From Oscillospiraceae bacterium (GTDB lineage: Bacteria; Bacillota; Clostridia; Oscillospirales; Oscillospiraceae): a stretch of DNA of 51,550 nt. A program made the position numbers and the translations under genes. This document shows, piece by piece, positions 8,893 through 18,630 of this stretch. The notes under the pieces are model-generated. The model was not told the DNA's origin. It made no database searches and worked only from the letters and a program-made list of their open reading frames with translations. Positions within the stretch are counted from its first letter, which is position 1. Each line of letters begins with the position of its first letter. Location of the stretch: positions 1 through 51,550 of the forward strand of contig JAFTGE010000126.1 of assembly GCA_017458085.1 (NCBI GenBank), read 5' to 3'.

Positions 8893-10221
8893 ATGCCCGA
8901 CGATATTGAAAAAATCAATGAGATCTTTCGCACGCACGATGAGCAGGGGAAGCCTGACACGGCCCCGGAACCGCAGGAACCCGACGCCGGGCGGAAGAAG
9001 ACGCCGTTGAAAGCGGTGGATCATCTGATGATCGACTCCACTGGCAGTGAAACCCGCAACTATACCGGCGACGCGGAGTCGGAACGGGATTATCGTCCGG
9101 TCCGGCAGAGTCATGAGTCACGCTCCGGCTGTCTCGGCGGCATCATGTACTTCACCTTTATTGTTTGTGTGAGCTTGGTGCTTGCCTGCCTTGCCTGGAT
9201 GGCGGCCAGCGACATGCTGGCCCTGAACAAGGATGATTTCACCGCCGTGGTGACCCTGCCGAGCAGCATTTTTCAATCGGAAACCGTGGACAGGATCGAC
9301 GAGAACGGCCGGAAGACCGGCACCAAGCGGATCACCCACGCCGATATGGACTATGTGGCCGATGTGCTCAAGGACGCCGGACTGATCGAATATAAGTGGC
9401 TGTTCACGATGTTCTGTAAGATTTCGACCGCCGATGAAAAGGTGAGTCCCGGCGAATATGAGCTGCGCTCCACGTTTGACTATCGCGCGCTGATCCAGAA
9501 CATGCGGGCGGGCTCTGCCTCTACGGTTACGGTCGATGTGACCATACCCGAGGGCTTTAAAATGCATCAGCTTTTCCTTCGTCTGGAGGAGAACGGGGTG
9601 TGCGGCTATAACGAGCTGATGGAGGCCGCAGAGGATACCGAGTATAATTACGACTTCCTTGCCGAGAGTGAAGGGGAGGGCGCCTACCGGCTGGAGGGCT
9701 ATCTGTTCCCGGACACCTATGAGTTCTATGTCGGCATGCAGGCGTCGAGCGCCATCAACAAGCTGCTGGATAACTATAACCGCAAGATCACCGACGAGAT
9801 GGAAGCGCGGGTGGAAGAGCTTGATATGACGATGTACGATATTCTGAAGGTGGCGTCGCTTATCGAAAAAGAAGCGGCGAATGATGAGGAGCGCATGTTG
9901 ATTGCCTCGGTCATTTATAACCGTCTGAACGCGGATATGGTTCTCGGCATTGACGCCTCGGTCCTCTACCCCTACAACGATCATGAAGGCGCGCCGACGG
10001 CGACCATGCTCTCGGCGGATGATCCGTATAACTCGCGAATCAAGCTTGGCCTGCCGCCGACGCCGATCTGCAATCCGGGCCTGAACGCCATCAACGCCGC
10101 GCTCTGGCCGGCGGATACCGGATATTACTATTACGCCTTGGATACCGCGAGCGGAACCCATCGATTCTTTACTAACGAAACGGAGTTCAATAACTTTGTT
10201 GCTACACAGGATTATTCGTAA
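8893..10221 (+). CDS. mltG: Endolytic murein transglycosylase MltG
   Basis: MltG cuts nascent glycan strands at the membrane and so sets their length. The protein is 442 residues: an acidic/proline-rich cytoplasmic part (1-80), one transmembrane helix (about 83-105) and the extracellular YceG domain. The catalytic stretch IEKEAANDEERMLIASVIYN and the conserved YNSR and GLPPTPICNPG motifs are present. The frame is open back to 8731, but AAGGAGG lies 5 bases before ATG 8893, which fixes the start. It overlaps the U32 gene by 26 bp. The mltG-U32 neighbourhood near alaS mirrors yrrL-yrrN/O near alaS in Bacillus. Confidence 0.95.
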   Translation: MPDDIEKINEIFRTHDEQGKPDTAPEPQEPDAGRKKTPLKAVDHLMIDSTGSETRNYTGDAESERDYRPVRQSHESRSGCLGGIMYFTFIVCVSLVLACLAWMAASDMLALNKDDFTAVVTLPSSIFQSETVDRIDENGRKTGTKRITHADMDYVADVLKDAGLIEYKWLFTMFCKISTADEKVSPGEYELRSTFDYRALIQNMRAGSASTVTVDVTIPEGFKMHQLFLRLEENGVCGYNELMEAAEDTEYNYDFLAESEGEGAYRLEGYLFPDTYEFYVGMQASSAINKLLDNYNRKITDEMEARVEELDMTMYDILKVASLIEKEAANDEERMLIASVIYNRLNADMVLGIDASVLYPYNDHEGAPTATMLSADDPYNSRIKLGLPPTPICNPGLNAINAALWPADTGYYYYALDTASGTHRFFTNETEFNNFVATQDYS

Positions 10222-11416
10222 CGACCTTGAGCTGCTCGCCCCGGCCGGGGATTGGGAGCGGCTGGAGATGGCGCTGTGCTATGGCGCGGATGCCGTCTAC
10301 CTCGCGGGGAAGGAATTCGGTATGCGATCCGCCGCGGGAAATTTCGATAACGAGGCGCTGCAAAGGGCGGTTGCCCTGGCCCATGAGCGGGGGAAGAAGG
10401 TCTATGTCACCTGCAACACCCTGCCGCGGGAGGAAGAGCTGAACCGGCTGCCGGAGTACCTTGCGTATCTGCAGCAGATCGGAACCGACGCGCTGATCGT
10501 TTCCGATCTGGGCGTGATCGCGCTGGCCAAGCGTTTTGCGCCGGAGGTCAAGCTGCATATCAGCACGCAGTTTGGTGTGGTCAACAGCGCCACCGCCAAC
10601 ATCCTCCACGCCATGGGAGCGGACACGGTGGTCCTGGCGCGGGAGCTTTCTCTGGAGGAGATCCGCAAGATCCGTGCCAACACACCCTCGGAGCTGCGGC
10701 TGGAGGCGTTTGTTCACGGGGCGATGTGCGTGTCCTTCTCCGGGCGCTGCCTGCTGTCGAACTATCTGACAGGCCGGGACGCCAACCGCGGCGAATGCGC
10801 GCAGCCCTGCCGCTGGAAGTATCATCTGGTAGAGGAGAAGCGCCCCGGTCAATTCTTCGAGATCAGTGAGGACCGGGGAACGTACATCATGAATTCCCGT
10901 GATCTGCGCATGATCGAACATCTGCAGGACCTGGCCGAGGCCGGCGTTTCCAGCTTCAAGATCGAAGGACGCATGAAGTCGGCGTATTATGCCGCGGTGG
11001 TTACCAACGCCTATCGCCACGCAATCGACGCCGTCGCCCAGGGCGATCCGGTGCCGGAGGTCTGGGTGGAGGAGACCAACAAGGTCAGCCATCGACCCTA
11101 CAGCACAGGGTTTTTCTATGGCGAACCCGGGCAGCACGATGCCGAGGCAAGCTACTTTGCCGATGCGGACGTGATGGCCGTGGTGGAGAGCTGCGACGAG
11201 GAGGGCAACGCCGTTTTGACCCAGCGCAACAAGTTCCTGCCCGGGGAGGAGCTGGAGCTGCTGACGCCGGAGGGAGAGCCGATGCGCTTTGTCGCCGGGG
11301 AACTGTACGACATGGAAGGGGAGCCGATGGAGGACACCCGCCGTGCCATGCAGGAGTTCCATATGCGCCTGCCAAAAGCGGCGCCAAGGCTTTCTATTGT
11401 GAGAAAGTGCCGGTAA
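10196..11416 (+). CDS. U32 family peptidase, TrhP-type tRNA hydroxylation protein
   Basis: A 406-residue U32 protein beginning (TTG start) MLLHRIIRNDLELLAPAGDW. The U32 signature runs through EAFVHGAMCVSFSGRCLLSN and the cysteine motif GECAQPCRWKY. Members with this form (YrrN/YrrO, YegQ) act as TrhP in making 5-hydroxyuridine at tRNA position 34 rather than as classical peptidases; this assignment rests on the family and on the conserved mltG/alaS setting. The start is uncertain: there is no ATG near the family N-terminus, and TTG 10196 (or TTG 10199, out of frame) overlaps mltG, suggesting translational coupling. Confidence 0.9.
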   Translation: MLLHRIIRNDLELLAPAGDWERLEMALCYGADAVYLAGKEFGMRSAAGNFDNEALQRAVALAHERGKKVYVTCNTLPREEELNRLPEYLAYLQQIGTDALIVSDLGVIALAKRFAPEVKLHISTQFGVVNSATANILHAMGADTVVLARELSLEEIRKIRANTPSELRLEAFVHGAMCVSFSGRCLLSNYLTGRDANRGECAQPCRWKYHLVEEKRPGQFFEISEDRGTYIMNSRDLRMIEHLQDLAEAGVSSFKIEGRMKSAYYAAVVTNAYRHAIDAVAQGDPVPEVWVEETNKVSHRPYSTGFFYGEPGQHDAEASYFADADVMAVVESCDEEGNAVLTQRNKFLPGEELELLTPEGEPMRFVAGELYDMEGEPMEDTRRAMQEFHMRLPKAAPRLSIVRKCR

Positions 11417-11420
11417 GTCC

Positions 11421-11448
11421 TTGACAAATCGGCCTCTTGTGGTAGAAT
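11421..11448 (+). promoter_or_regulatory. Promoter of the alaS T-box leader
   Basis: TTGACA (11421-11426), a 16-base spacer and TAGAAT (11443-11448) are close to the sigma-A consensus and lie just before the T-box leader. Confidence 0.85.
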
Positions 11449-11455
11449 CAACACA

Positions 11456-11678
11456 TATTGAATCAGGCGATGACGGAACGAGTCGACGGAAGGACAGCGC
11501 AGAGAGGGGCCGGATGGTGAAAGGCCCTGTGTCCGAATTCGGCAGCCACTCCGGAGCCTCCCCGGGATGACCGGGGCGCTGGCCCGCGTTAAAGGCGCTT
11601 GAGATGCCGCCATGCGGCAATCAGGGTGGTACCGCGAATGAACCTTCGCCCCTGTCCGGGGCGAAGGACTATTTTTTT
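11456..11678 (+). promoter_or_regulatory. T-box leader (tRNA-Ala-sensing) of alaS
   Basis: The leader shows the canonical parts of a T-box riboswitch: a stem I region (GGCGATGACGGAAC, then AGAGAG and a GGTGAAAG terminal segment), the T-box TGGTACCGCG at 11627-11636, and a terminator hairpin CCTTCGCCCC/GGGGCGAAGG at 11643-11668 followed by seven T (11672-11678). The TGGT pairs with the ACCA end of a tRNA whose discriminator is A, as in tRNA-Ala. GCA GCC at 11542-11547 are candidate alanine specifier codons; which one is used is inferred. Uncharged tRNA-Ala would allow read-through into alaS. Confidence 0.95.
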
Positions 11679-11693
11679 ATGGAGGACAAAGGA

Positions 11694-14330
11694 ATGGAAA
11701 AATACGGGGTCAACCAACTCAGGGAGATGTTCCTCAGCTTCTTTGAGACGAAGGGGCATCTGCGTCTGCCCAGCTTCTCGCTGATTCCGCAGAATGATGC
11801 GAGCTTGCTGCTCATCAATTCCGGCATGGCGCCCATGAAGCCCTATTTCAAGGGGGAGCAGGAGCCGCCGCGTCATCGTGTCTGCACCTGCCAGAAGTGT
11901 ATCCGCACCGGCGATATCGAGAACATCGGTAAGACCGCCCGCCACGGGACCTACTTTGAGATGCTCGGCAATTTCTCCTTCGGTGATTATTTCAAGAAGG
12001 AGGCCATCGCCTGGAGCTGGGAGTTTCTGACTTCTCCGGAATGGGTCGGCCTGGACCCTGACCGGCTGTACCCGTCCATCTATGTGGATGACGACGAGGC
12101 TTTCGAGATCTGGAACAAGGACATCGGCATCGCGCCGGAGCGTATCTTCCGCTTCGGCAAGGAGGACAACTTCTGGGAGCATGGCGCCGGTCCCTGCGGT
12201 CCCTGTTCGGAGATTTACTATGACCGCGGCCCGGCCTACGGCTGCGGCAAGCCGGACTGCACGGTCGGCTGCGATTGCGACCGTTATATGGAGGTCTGGA
12301 ACAACGTCTTCTCCCAGTTTGATAACGACGGCAACGGCAACTATACCGAGCTCAAGCAGAAGAACATCGACACCGGCATGGGTCTGGAGCGCCTGGCGGT
12401 CGTCTGTCAGGATGTGGATTCCCTGTTCGATGTGGACACCGTCATGAACATCACCCACAAGGTCAGCGAGCTGACCGGCGCCTATTACGGCAAGAGTCAC
12501 AAGATGGACGTCTCCCTGCGCGTGATCACCGACCATGTGCGCAGCGCGACCTTCATGATCTGCGACGGCGTGCTGCCCTCCAATGAGGGGCGCGGCTATG
12601 TCCTGCGCCGACTGCTCCGCCGTGCGGCGCGCCACGGCAAGCTCCTCGGCGTCAATGAGCCCTTTATCTACAAGGTCATCGATACCGTCGTGCATGAAAA
12701 CGAGTGCCAGTACCCCGAGCTGCGGGAGAAGCAGGATTATATCACCCGTGTTGTCAAGACCGAGGAGGAGAATTTCGCCCGCACGATCGATGCCGGCATG
12801 AAGATCTTTGCCGAGCTTCTGGACGAGCATAAGGCCAAGGGTGAGACAGTCTTCTCCGGCGCTGACGCCTTTAAGCTCTATGATACCTATGGCTTCCCCA
12901 TTGACCTGACGCTGGAAATGTGCCAGGACGAGGGAATGAGCGTGGATGAAGCCGGCTTCAAGGGACTCATGGAAGAACAGCGTGTCCGCGCGCGTAAGGC
13001 GCGCGAGGCGCTGGGCGATCTTGGCTGGGCCGGCATTGAATTTGGCAAGGATATCCCCGATACGGTCTTTGTCGGTTATGACCGGGCCGAGACGGAGGCA
13101 AAGGTTCTTGCGCTTGTCTCGGAGGATGAACTGCAGCAGGAGCTGGCTGCGGGCGCCGAGGCGATCATTGTCCTGGATCAGACGGTCCTCTATGCCGAGA
13201 TGGGCGGTCAGGTTGCCGACCATGGCAAGATTGTCGCCGGCGACAGCGTTTTTGAGGTCAACAATGTTCAGAAGAACAAGGGCGGTAAATTTATGCACTA
13301 TGGCGTGGTCAAATCCGGGCACTTTGCCGTAGGCGATACCGTGACCGCCAGCTATTGCCTAAAGCGCAGAGGTGCCATTGCCCGCGCCCACAGCGCTACG
13401 CACCTTCTCCACAAGGCATTGCGTGAGGTGCTGGGCGATCATGTGCATCAGGCCGGTTCTCTGGTCGAGCCCGATTTCCTCCGCTTTGACTTTACGCACT
13501 TCTCTGCGGTGACCGCTGAACAGCTCAAGGAAGTGGAGCGCCGTGTCAACGCCGCGATCCTCAACGGCTACGGTGTAACCGTAGAGGAGATGCCCATAGA
13601 TGAGGCCAGAAAGAGCGGGGCTACCGCCCTGTTTGGGGAGAAATACGGCGATGTCGTTCGCGTCGTCAGCATGGGCGACTACAGCGTGGAGCTCTGCGGC
13701 GGCACGCATTTGGATAACACGGCCAAGGCCGGCGCCTTCCACATCCTGTCTGAGGGCTCCGTCGCCTCCGGTGTGCGCCGTATTGAGGCCAGCACCGGAC
13801 TTGAAACGATGGCGGTGCTTGACCGCAGTCTTGCGGAGCTGAGCAAAGTTGCCGCGATCTTCAAGGCCAACCCCGCCGATGTTCTCCAGAAGGTGGAGCA
13901 GCAGGCGAGCGAGCTGCGCGAGGCCAAGCGCCTCATTGAGCAGTATAAGGCCAAGGAATCCGCAGGCGGCGCGGACGAGCTTTTGAAAAACGGCAAGGAT
14001 GTCAAGGGACTGTGCGTCGTCACCTGCCGCAAGGACGGCAGCGACGCCAACGCCCTGCGTCAGCTGGGCGACGTGCTGCGCGATAAAAACAGCGCGGTGG
14101 TTGCCGTCATCGCCAGCGTCAACGGGGAGAAGATCACCTTCCAGTGCGTCTGCGGCAAGGATGCCGTTTCCCGCGGGGTCAAAGCCGGGGATATTGTCCG
14201 GCACATCACCGCCATTGCCGGCGGCAAGGGCGGCGGCAAGCCGGATTCAGCCATGGGCGGCGGCAATGATGTCAGCAAGGTCAAGGAAGCGCTGGCCGCG
14301 GTGGAAGCCTTTGTCAGCGAAAAGCTTTAA
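11694..14330 (+). CDS. alaS: Alanine--tRNA ligase
   Basis: AlaRS charges tRNA-Ala and edits misacylated Ser/Gly. The 878-residue protein has the class II catalytic core (LRLPSFSLIPQNDASLLLIN, then FFEMLGNFSFGDYFK-like motif 2), the editing domain with zinc ligands HSATHLLH and CGGTH, and a C-terminal DHHA1 domain. The frame is open back to 11604 through the terminator of the leader, but GGAGG lies 8 bases before ATG 11694, giving MEKYGVNQLREMFLSFF. It is controlled by the upstream T-box and followed 13 bp later by a HIT gene. Confidence 0.97.
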   Translation: MEKYGVNQLREMFLSFFETKGHLRLPSFSLIPQNDASLLLINSGMAPMKPYFKGEQEPPRHRVCTCQKCIRTGDIENIGKTARHGTYFEMLGNFSFGDYFKKEAIAWSWEFLTSPEWVGLDPDRLYPSIYVDDDEAFEIWNKDIGIAPERIFRFGKEDNFWEHGAGPCGPCSEIYYDRGPAYGCGKPDCTVGCDCDRYMEVWNNVFSQFDNDGNGNYTELKQKNIDTGMGLERLAVVCQDVDSLFDVDTVMNITHKVSELTGAYYGKSHKMDVSLRVITDHVRSATFMICDGVLPSNEGRGYVLRRLLRRAARHGKLLGVNEPFIYKVIDTVVHENECQYPELREKQDYITRVVKTEEENFARTIDAGMKIFAELLDEHKAKGETVFSGADAFKLYDTYGFPIDLTLEMCQDEGMSVDEAGFKGLMEEQRVRARKAREALGDLGWAGIEFGKDIPDTVFVGYDRAETEAKVLALVSEDELQQELAAGAEAIIVLDQTVLYAEMGGQVADHGKIVAGDSVFEVNNVQKNKGGKFMHYGVVKSGHFAVGDTVTASYCLKRRGAIARAHSATHLLHKALREVLGDHVHQAGSLVEPDFLRFDFTHFSAVTAEQLKEVERRVNAAILNGYGVTVEEMPIDEARKSGATALFGEKYGDVVRVVSMGDYSVELCGGTHLDNTAKAGAFHILSEGSVASGVRRIEASTGLETMAVLDRSLAELSKVAAIFKANPADVLQKVEQQASELREAKRLIEQYKAKESAGGADELLKNGKDVKGLCVVTCRKDGSDANALRQLGDVLRDKNSAVVAVIASVNGEKITFQCVCGKDAVSRGVKAGDIVRHITAIAGGKGGGKPDSAMGGGNDVSKVKEALAAVEAFVSEKL

Positions 14331-14343
14331 GGAGGAGATTCAA

Positions 14344-14685
14344 ATGGATAACTGCCTGTTCTGCAAGATCATCGCCGGGGATATCCCCAGCACCAAGGTT
14401 TATGAGGACGAGTATGTGTATGCCTTCCGGGACATTAACCCCCAGGCACCCGTTCATATTCTGGTCGTTCCCAAGGCGCATATCGCCTGCGCCGACGCTG
14501 TGGACGAGGGCAACTCGCTCTATGTTGCCAAGTGCTTTGAGGCCATCGCGAAGATCGCAAAGGCGGAGGGCCTTGACAGCGGCTACCGTGTGATCAATAA
14601 CTGCGGGGAAGACGGCGGTCAGACGGTGATGCATCTGCATTTTCATATTCTGGGCGGCGTCAAGCTCAGCGATAAAATGCTTTAA
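14344..14685 (+). CDS. HIT domain protein (HinT-like nucleotide hydrolase)
   Basis: A 113-residue histidine-triad protein, MDNCLFCKIIAGDIPSTKVY, that hydrolyses nucleoside phosphoramidates such as aminoacyl-adenylates. The catalytic triad HLHFHILGG is near the C-terminus, and CxxC-like FCK is at the N-terminus. AAGGAGGA precedes the ATG. The position directly after alaS fits a role in cleaning up aminoacyl-AMP by-products, though this is inference. Confidence 0.93.
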   Translation: MDNCLFCKIIAGDIPSTKVYEDEYVYAFRDINPQAPVHILVVPKAHIACADAVDEGNSLYVAKCFEAIAKIAKAEGLDSGYRVINNCGEDGGQTVMHLHFHILGGVKLSDKML

Positions 14686-14694
14686 AACAGCACA

Positions 14695-14723
14695 GGAGCC
14701 GGTAGCAATACCGGCTCCGTTTT
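14695..14723 (+). terminator. Terminator after the HIT gene
   Basis: GGAGCCGGTA / TACCGGCTCC with a GCAA tetraloop (14695-14718) followed by GTTTTG. The T run is short, so some read-through into comEC is likely. Confidence 0.8.
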
Positions 14724-14737
14724 GTATGGGGTACGTA

Positions 14738-17008
14738 ATGCGGAAACTGGCTACGGCGGCGCTCGCCTTCTCTCTGGCGATCTTCGCGGCAAATTATATC
14801 CTGCCCACCGGGTGGCTCATTGTTCCCGCGGTTCTTGCCGCGGTGACCGGCGCTGCCCTGGCTTTGTTGCGCCGAAAGTGGCTGCGCCCGGCGGTGATTG
14901 CGCTCGTCTTCTTTTCTCTTGGGCTGCTGGATTACTGGGTCTATGCCCAGCGTACAAGCATCTGCGCACAGAACTTTGACGGGCAGACGCGCGAAATTGT
15001 CGGCACGCTGATTGATTATCCCGACGTGTATGACGACTACTGTCGTCTGCATATCCGTTTGAATTCGGAGGGCTTGCCTCATTTTCACGCGATCGTCTAT
15101 GACAATACCAAGGCCATGGCCGAGGCGGAACCGGGGCAGAAGCTTCGCTTTACGGCCAAAATCAGCACCGCGGATACGCTCTATGGCAAGCCCTATGACA
15201 ATTATCATGTGAACGGATACTTCCTTCGTCTCAACTCTCAAGGGCGGATAGAGAAGCTTGGAGCTTCTTTTGACCTGAGAACAGTTCCCGTCCGTATTCA
15301 GCACCGTCTTTGCGCGATGATCGATCAGGTCTTTCCGGCGGACACGCGCATTTTCATGAAGGCCCTGATGCTGGGCGATAAAGATGAGTTTTACAACGAT
15401 GACGCACTGTATGTCTCCATGACGCGAGCAGGGCTGATGCATGTGGTGGCGGTGTCCGGCTTGCATGTTGCCTTTCTGGTAAGCCTGTTGCAGTTTGCCT
15501 TTGGCCGGGGCCGGCGCGGTGCGCTGATCAGCATCGCGACCGTGTGGCTGTTTGTACTGGTGACAGGCGCCGGGAAAGCGGCAATTCGCGCCGGCTTTAT
15601 GCAGAGCCTGCTTTTGCTTGCGCCGATTGTACGGCGGGAGAACGATCCGATCACCTCGCTTTCGGCTGTGCTGGCCCTGATCCTGGGCTTCTCGCCCTTT
15701 GCGGCGCGGAGTGTCAGCCTGCAGCTGAGCTTTTCGGCCATGGCGGGTATTCTTTTCTTCTTTGATAAGATCTATCGTGCCATGACCGGCAAGCTGTCCT
15801 GGATAAAGGATGCTAAACCGGTGCAGTATGTTTTTGCCACGGTTGCCAGCTCTTTAAGCGTCATGATCTTCACGGCACCGTTGACCGCAATACACTTCGG
15901 CTATGTGCCGCTGCTGTCGGTACTGACCAATGTCGCGTGCCTGTGGGCGGTTTCCGCCTGCTTTAGCTGCGGCTGGATTGCCTGCGTGCTCTCCCTTGTG
16001 CCGGTGCTTGGCCAAGTCTTTGTCATGCTCAGCACGTGGCTTGCCCGGTTTATTTTCCTCTGTGCCCGCGGTATTTCCTCCGTCCCGTACTCTGTCCTGT
16101 ATATGCAGACAGACGGGGCCTGGCTGTGGCTTTGGCTCAGCTGCGGGGCGTTCCTCATTTTCGGCATGCTTCGGAAGAAGCGGGCGCTTCGTATGCTGAT
16201 TCCGGCGGCTGTGTCGGTGTCGGTCCTGCTTTTGCTTCTCGTTCGCTCGGCGCGGTTTTATCGCACCCATGATGTGATCACCGTGCTCAGTGTCGGGCAG
16301 GGACAGTGCATTACCGCCTTTGCCGGGGATGCGACCGCGGTCATTGACTGCGGCAATACCGGCAGTGTGGATAACGCCGGCGCGTTGGCAGGGGAGTACT
16401 TGTTCAGCCGCGGCCGGGACCGGATCGATATCCTCATGCTGACTCATTTGCACGCTGACCACGCCGACGGCGCAGTCAGGCTGATGGAATTGCTGCCGGT
16501 CGACATGCTGCTTCTCCCGGCGGACGCAGACGACAGCGATAGATTGTACGACGATATCGTCGCTTGCGCCGAGAGAAATGGAACGCGCGTCGTCTTGCTG
16601 GATGGACCGATTACGGCGATCAGCGGCCGCCTGGAAATGGAGCTGTATAAGCTTCCCGGCGGGCAGACGGAAAACGAGCGCTGCCTGATGACAAAGCTTC
16701 GCATTGGCGATGCGGCTATGCTGGTTACCGCGGACGCAACCCAGGCCATGGAACGGGAGCTGACGCGGCAGGAGGAGCTGTCTGACGTAGATGTTCTGAT
16801 CGTCGGACACCATGGCTCGAAGTACGCTTCCAGTTCGGAGCTGCTGGCGGAAGTCGGCGGAGGCGTCGCGGTCATCAGCTCGGGTTATAACAACTATGGC
16901 CATCCGGCTGAAGAAACACTTGAACGCCTGACGCAATACGGATATACTGTTTACAGGACTGACATAGACGGAAACATTGAAATACAGCTGGGGACAAACA
17001 ATGGCTAA
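14738..17008 (+). CDS. comEC: DNA internalization competence protein ComEC/Rec2
   Basis: A polytopic membrane channel for uptake of single-stranded DNA in natural transformation. The protein (about 756 residues) has an N-terminal DUF4131 region with three helices, the central Competence domain (GLMHVVAVSGLHVAFLVSLL), and a C-terminal metallo-beta-lactamase domain with LTHLHADHADGA. An in-frame ATG at 14726 is possible, but GGGG lies closer to ATG 14738. Its stop overlaps the holA start by 8 bp. No other com genes are in the window, so actual competence is not shown. Confidence 0.92.
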   Translation: MRKLATAALAFSLAIFAANYILPTGWLIVPAVLAAVTGAALALLRRKWLRPAVIALVFFSLGLLDYWVYAQRTSICAQNFDGQTREIVGTLIDYPDVYDDYCRLHIRLNSEGLPHFHAIVYDNTKAMAEAEPGQKLRFTAKISTADTLYGKPYDNYHVNGYFLRLNSQGRIEKLGASFDLRTVPVRIQHRLCAMIDQVFPADTRIFMKALMLGDKDEFYNDDALYVSMTRAGLMHVVAVSGLHVAFLVSLLQFAFGRGRRGALISIATVWLFVLVTGAGKAAIRAGFMQSLLLLAPIVRRENDPITSLSAVLALILGFSPFAARSVSLQLSFSAMAGILFFFDKIYRAMTGKLSWIKDAKPVQYVFATVASSLSVMIFTAPLTAIHFGYVPLLSVLTNVACLWAVSACFSCGWIACVLSLVPVLGQVFVMLSTWLARFIFLCARGISSVPYSVLYMQTDGAWLWLWLSCGAFLIFGMLRKKRALRMLIPAAVSVSVLLLLLVRSARFYRTHDVITVLSVGQGQCITAFAGDATAVIDCGNTGSVDNAGALAGEYLFSRGRDRIDILMLTHLHADHADGAVRLMELLPVDMLLLPADADDSDRLYDDIVACAERNGTRVVLLDGPITAISGRLEMELYKLPGGQTENERCLMTKLRIGDAAMLVTADATQAMERELTRQEELSDVDVLIVGHHGSKYASSSELLAEVGGGVAVISSGYNNYGHPAEETLERLTQYGYTVYRTDIDGNIEIQLGTNNG

Positions 17009-18047
17009 GAAAAACAGGGAAGAAGAAAAACTGAACTATGCCGCCGAGATTCGGCAGCTCAAGCAGCAGGGCCCCGCGCGCTTATATCTGCTGTGGGGGC
17101 CGGAGGACTACCTGCGCGAGCAATATTTGAATCAGCTTAAACAGCTGTGTCTGCCGGGCGGGGAGGATGATTTCAGCTATAAGCGGCTCAACGGACCGGA
17201 GCTTGATGCGCAGCAACTGCAGCAGGCGGTGGACGCTATGCCCTTCATGACGGAAAGAACCTTGGTCGAGCTGCGTAATGTTGATCTGAACAGGCTCTCC
17301 AAGCCGGAAGATATTTTAAAGATCCTTTCGGATATCCCGGACTACTGCACGGTTGCCTTCGTCCAGAGCGCGGAATTTGAGCCGGACGGACGACTGAAGA
17401 TCATCAAGGCCCTGCGTACAGACGCAAAGGAACTCAGATTTACGCAGCAGTCTCAGGGGATGCTGACAGACTGGATCGCCCGGCGCTTTGCCGCCGCGGG
17501 GAAAGGCGTGGAGCTGGATGCGGCCCAGCGGCTGATTTTTATCAGCGGTGACTTGATGAGCCGCCTGATTCCCGAAATCGAAAAGATCGCGGCCTATGCC
17601 AAAGGGAATAAGGTAACGGTGGCCGACGTTGAGGCGGTGGCGAACCACATTCCCGATGCCGATGTATTTGAGATGACGGAGCTGATCGCCCAGAAAAAAT
17701 ACAACTCCGCCCTGGCTGTGCTGGCGGAGCTGCTGGCAGACAAAAGCAACGAGCCCATTGCGCTGCTGGCTGCGCTGGGCAATCAGATGCGTAAGCTCTA
17801 CGGGGCGAAGCTGGCCGCGGAGGGCGGCCTGGGCAATAAGTATGTGATGGAAGTCTGCGCGGTAAAATATGATTTTATCGTGACAAAGCTTCTGCGGGCG
17901 GCCAAGGGCTTTTCCACAGAGCAGCTGCGATATGCGGTGGCCCTCTGTGCCGAGACTGATTACCGCATGAAGAGCAGCGGCGCGGATTCGCGGGAGCTGC
18001 TCAAGGAGCTTGTGCTGCGGATTGCGGCGGGGGAGACCCATGCATAA
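17001..18047 (+). CDS. holA: DNA polymerase III subunit delta
   Basis: The delta subunit opens the beta sliding clamp as part of the clamp loader. The 348-residue protein has the AAA-like N-terminal stretch ARLYLLWGPEDYLREQYLNQ and the helical C-terminal clamp-loader collar with NEPIALLAALGNQMRKLYGA. The start MAKKNREEEKLNYAAEIRQL at ATG 17001 overlaps comEC by 8 bp, a gene order (comEC-holA) common in Firmicutes. The next gene overlaps its end by 8 bp. Confidence 0.93.
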   Translation: MAKKNREEEKLNYAAEIRQLKQQGPARLYLLWGPEDYLREQYLNQLKQLCLPGGEDDFSYKRLNGPELDAQQLQQAVDAMPFMTERTLVELRNVDLNRLSKPEDILKILSDIPDYCTVAFVQSAEFEPDGRLKIIKALRTDAKELRFTQQSQGMLTDWIARRFAAAGKGVELDAAQRLIFISGDLMSRLIPEIEKIAAYAKGNKVTVADVEAVANHIPDADVFEMTELIAQKKYNSALAVLAELLADKSNEPIALLAALGNQMRKLYGAKLAAEGGLGNKYVMEVCAVKYDFIVTKLLRAAKGFSTEQLRYAVALCAETDYRMKSSGADSRELLKELVLRIAAGETHA

Positions 18048-18630
18048 AATCAAAGAAGTGATCGTGGTCGAGGGCCGATATGACAAAAACACCCTCAGCC
18101 AGGTGGTCGACGCGGTGATCATCGAGACCTCCGGCTTTGGCATTTTCAACGATGCGGCCAAGCGCCGCCTGCTGCAGACCATGGCGGCCAAGCGGGGTCT
18201 GATCGTCCTGACCGACTCGGACGGAGCGGGATTTATGATCCGAAATTATATCAAAGGCTGCGTAGACCCGCGGTGGGTAAAGCACGCCTATATCCCGGAC
18301 ATCTATGGGAAGGAGCGCAGGAAGGCGGCGGCTTCCAAGGAAGGTAAGCTGGGAGTAGAGGGGATGAAACCCGAGGTTTTGCTGGAAGCGTTGCGTAAGG
18401 CGGGGGCTGTTTTTGATGAAGGAGACGCGGAGGAGAAGGCAGGGAGACAGGAAGCAATCACCAAGGCCGACCTCTATTCTGCGGGCTTGAGCGGCAAGGC
18501 AGGCAGCGCAGAGAAGCGTAAAGAGCTGCTCCGTTCGCTGAATCTGCCGGAGAGGATGAGCGCCGACGCCATGCTGGATATACTCAATGCGATGATGGAG
18601 CGGGATGAATTCTTTCAGCTTTTTCCCTGA
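18040..18630 (+). CDS. rnmV: Toprim-domain protein, ribonuclease M5-like (DUF4093)
   Basis: RNase M5 matures 5S rRNA in Gram-positive bacteria. The toprim core is visible as EVIVVEGRYDKNTLSQ near residues 6-21 and LIVLTDSDGAGFMIRN around 60-75, with the metal-binding Glu and DxD. The C-terminal part matches DUF4093 found in clostridial homologues. The ATG at 18040 lies within the end of holA and has GGGGGAG just upstream. At 196 residues it is of family size. The 5S role is inferred from the family. Confidence 0.85.
   Translation: MHKIKEVIVVEGRYDKNTLSQVVDAVIIETSGFGIFNDAAKRRLLQTMAAKRGLIVLTDSDGAGFMIRNYIKGCVDPRWVKHAYIPDIYGKERRKAAASKEGKLGVEGMKPEVLLEALRKAGAVFDEGDAEEKAGRQEAITKADLYSAGLSGKAGSAEKRKELLRSLNLPERMSADAMLDILNAMMERDEFFQLFP

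Noticed and set aside
11589..13322. 577-codon open frame antisense to alaS
   Set aside because: It mirrors the conserved alaS sequence, has low-complexity composition and no family features; a GC-rich shadow frame.
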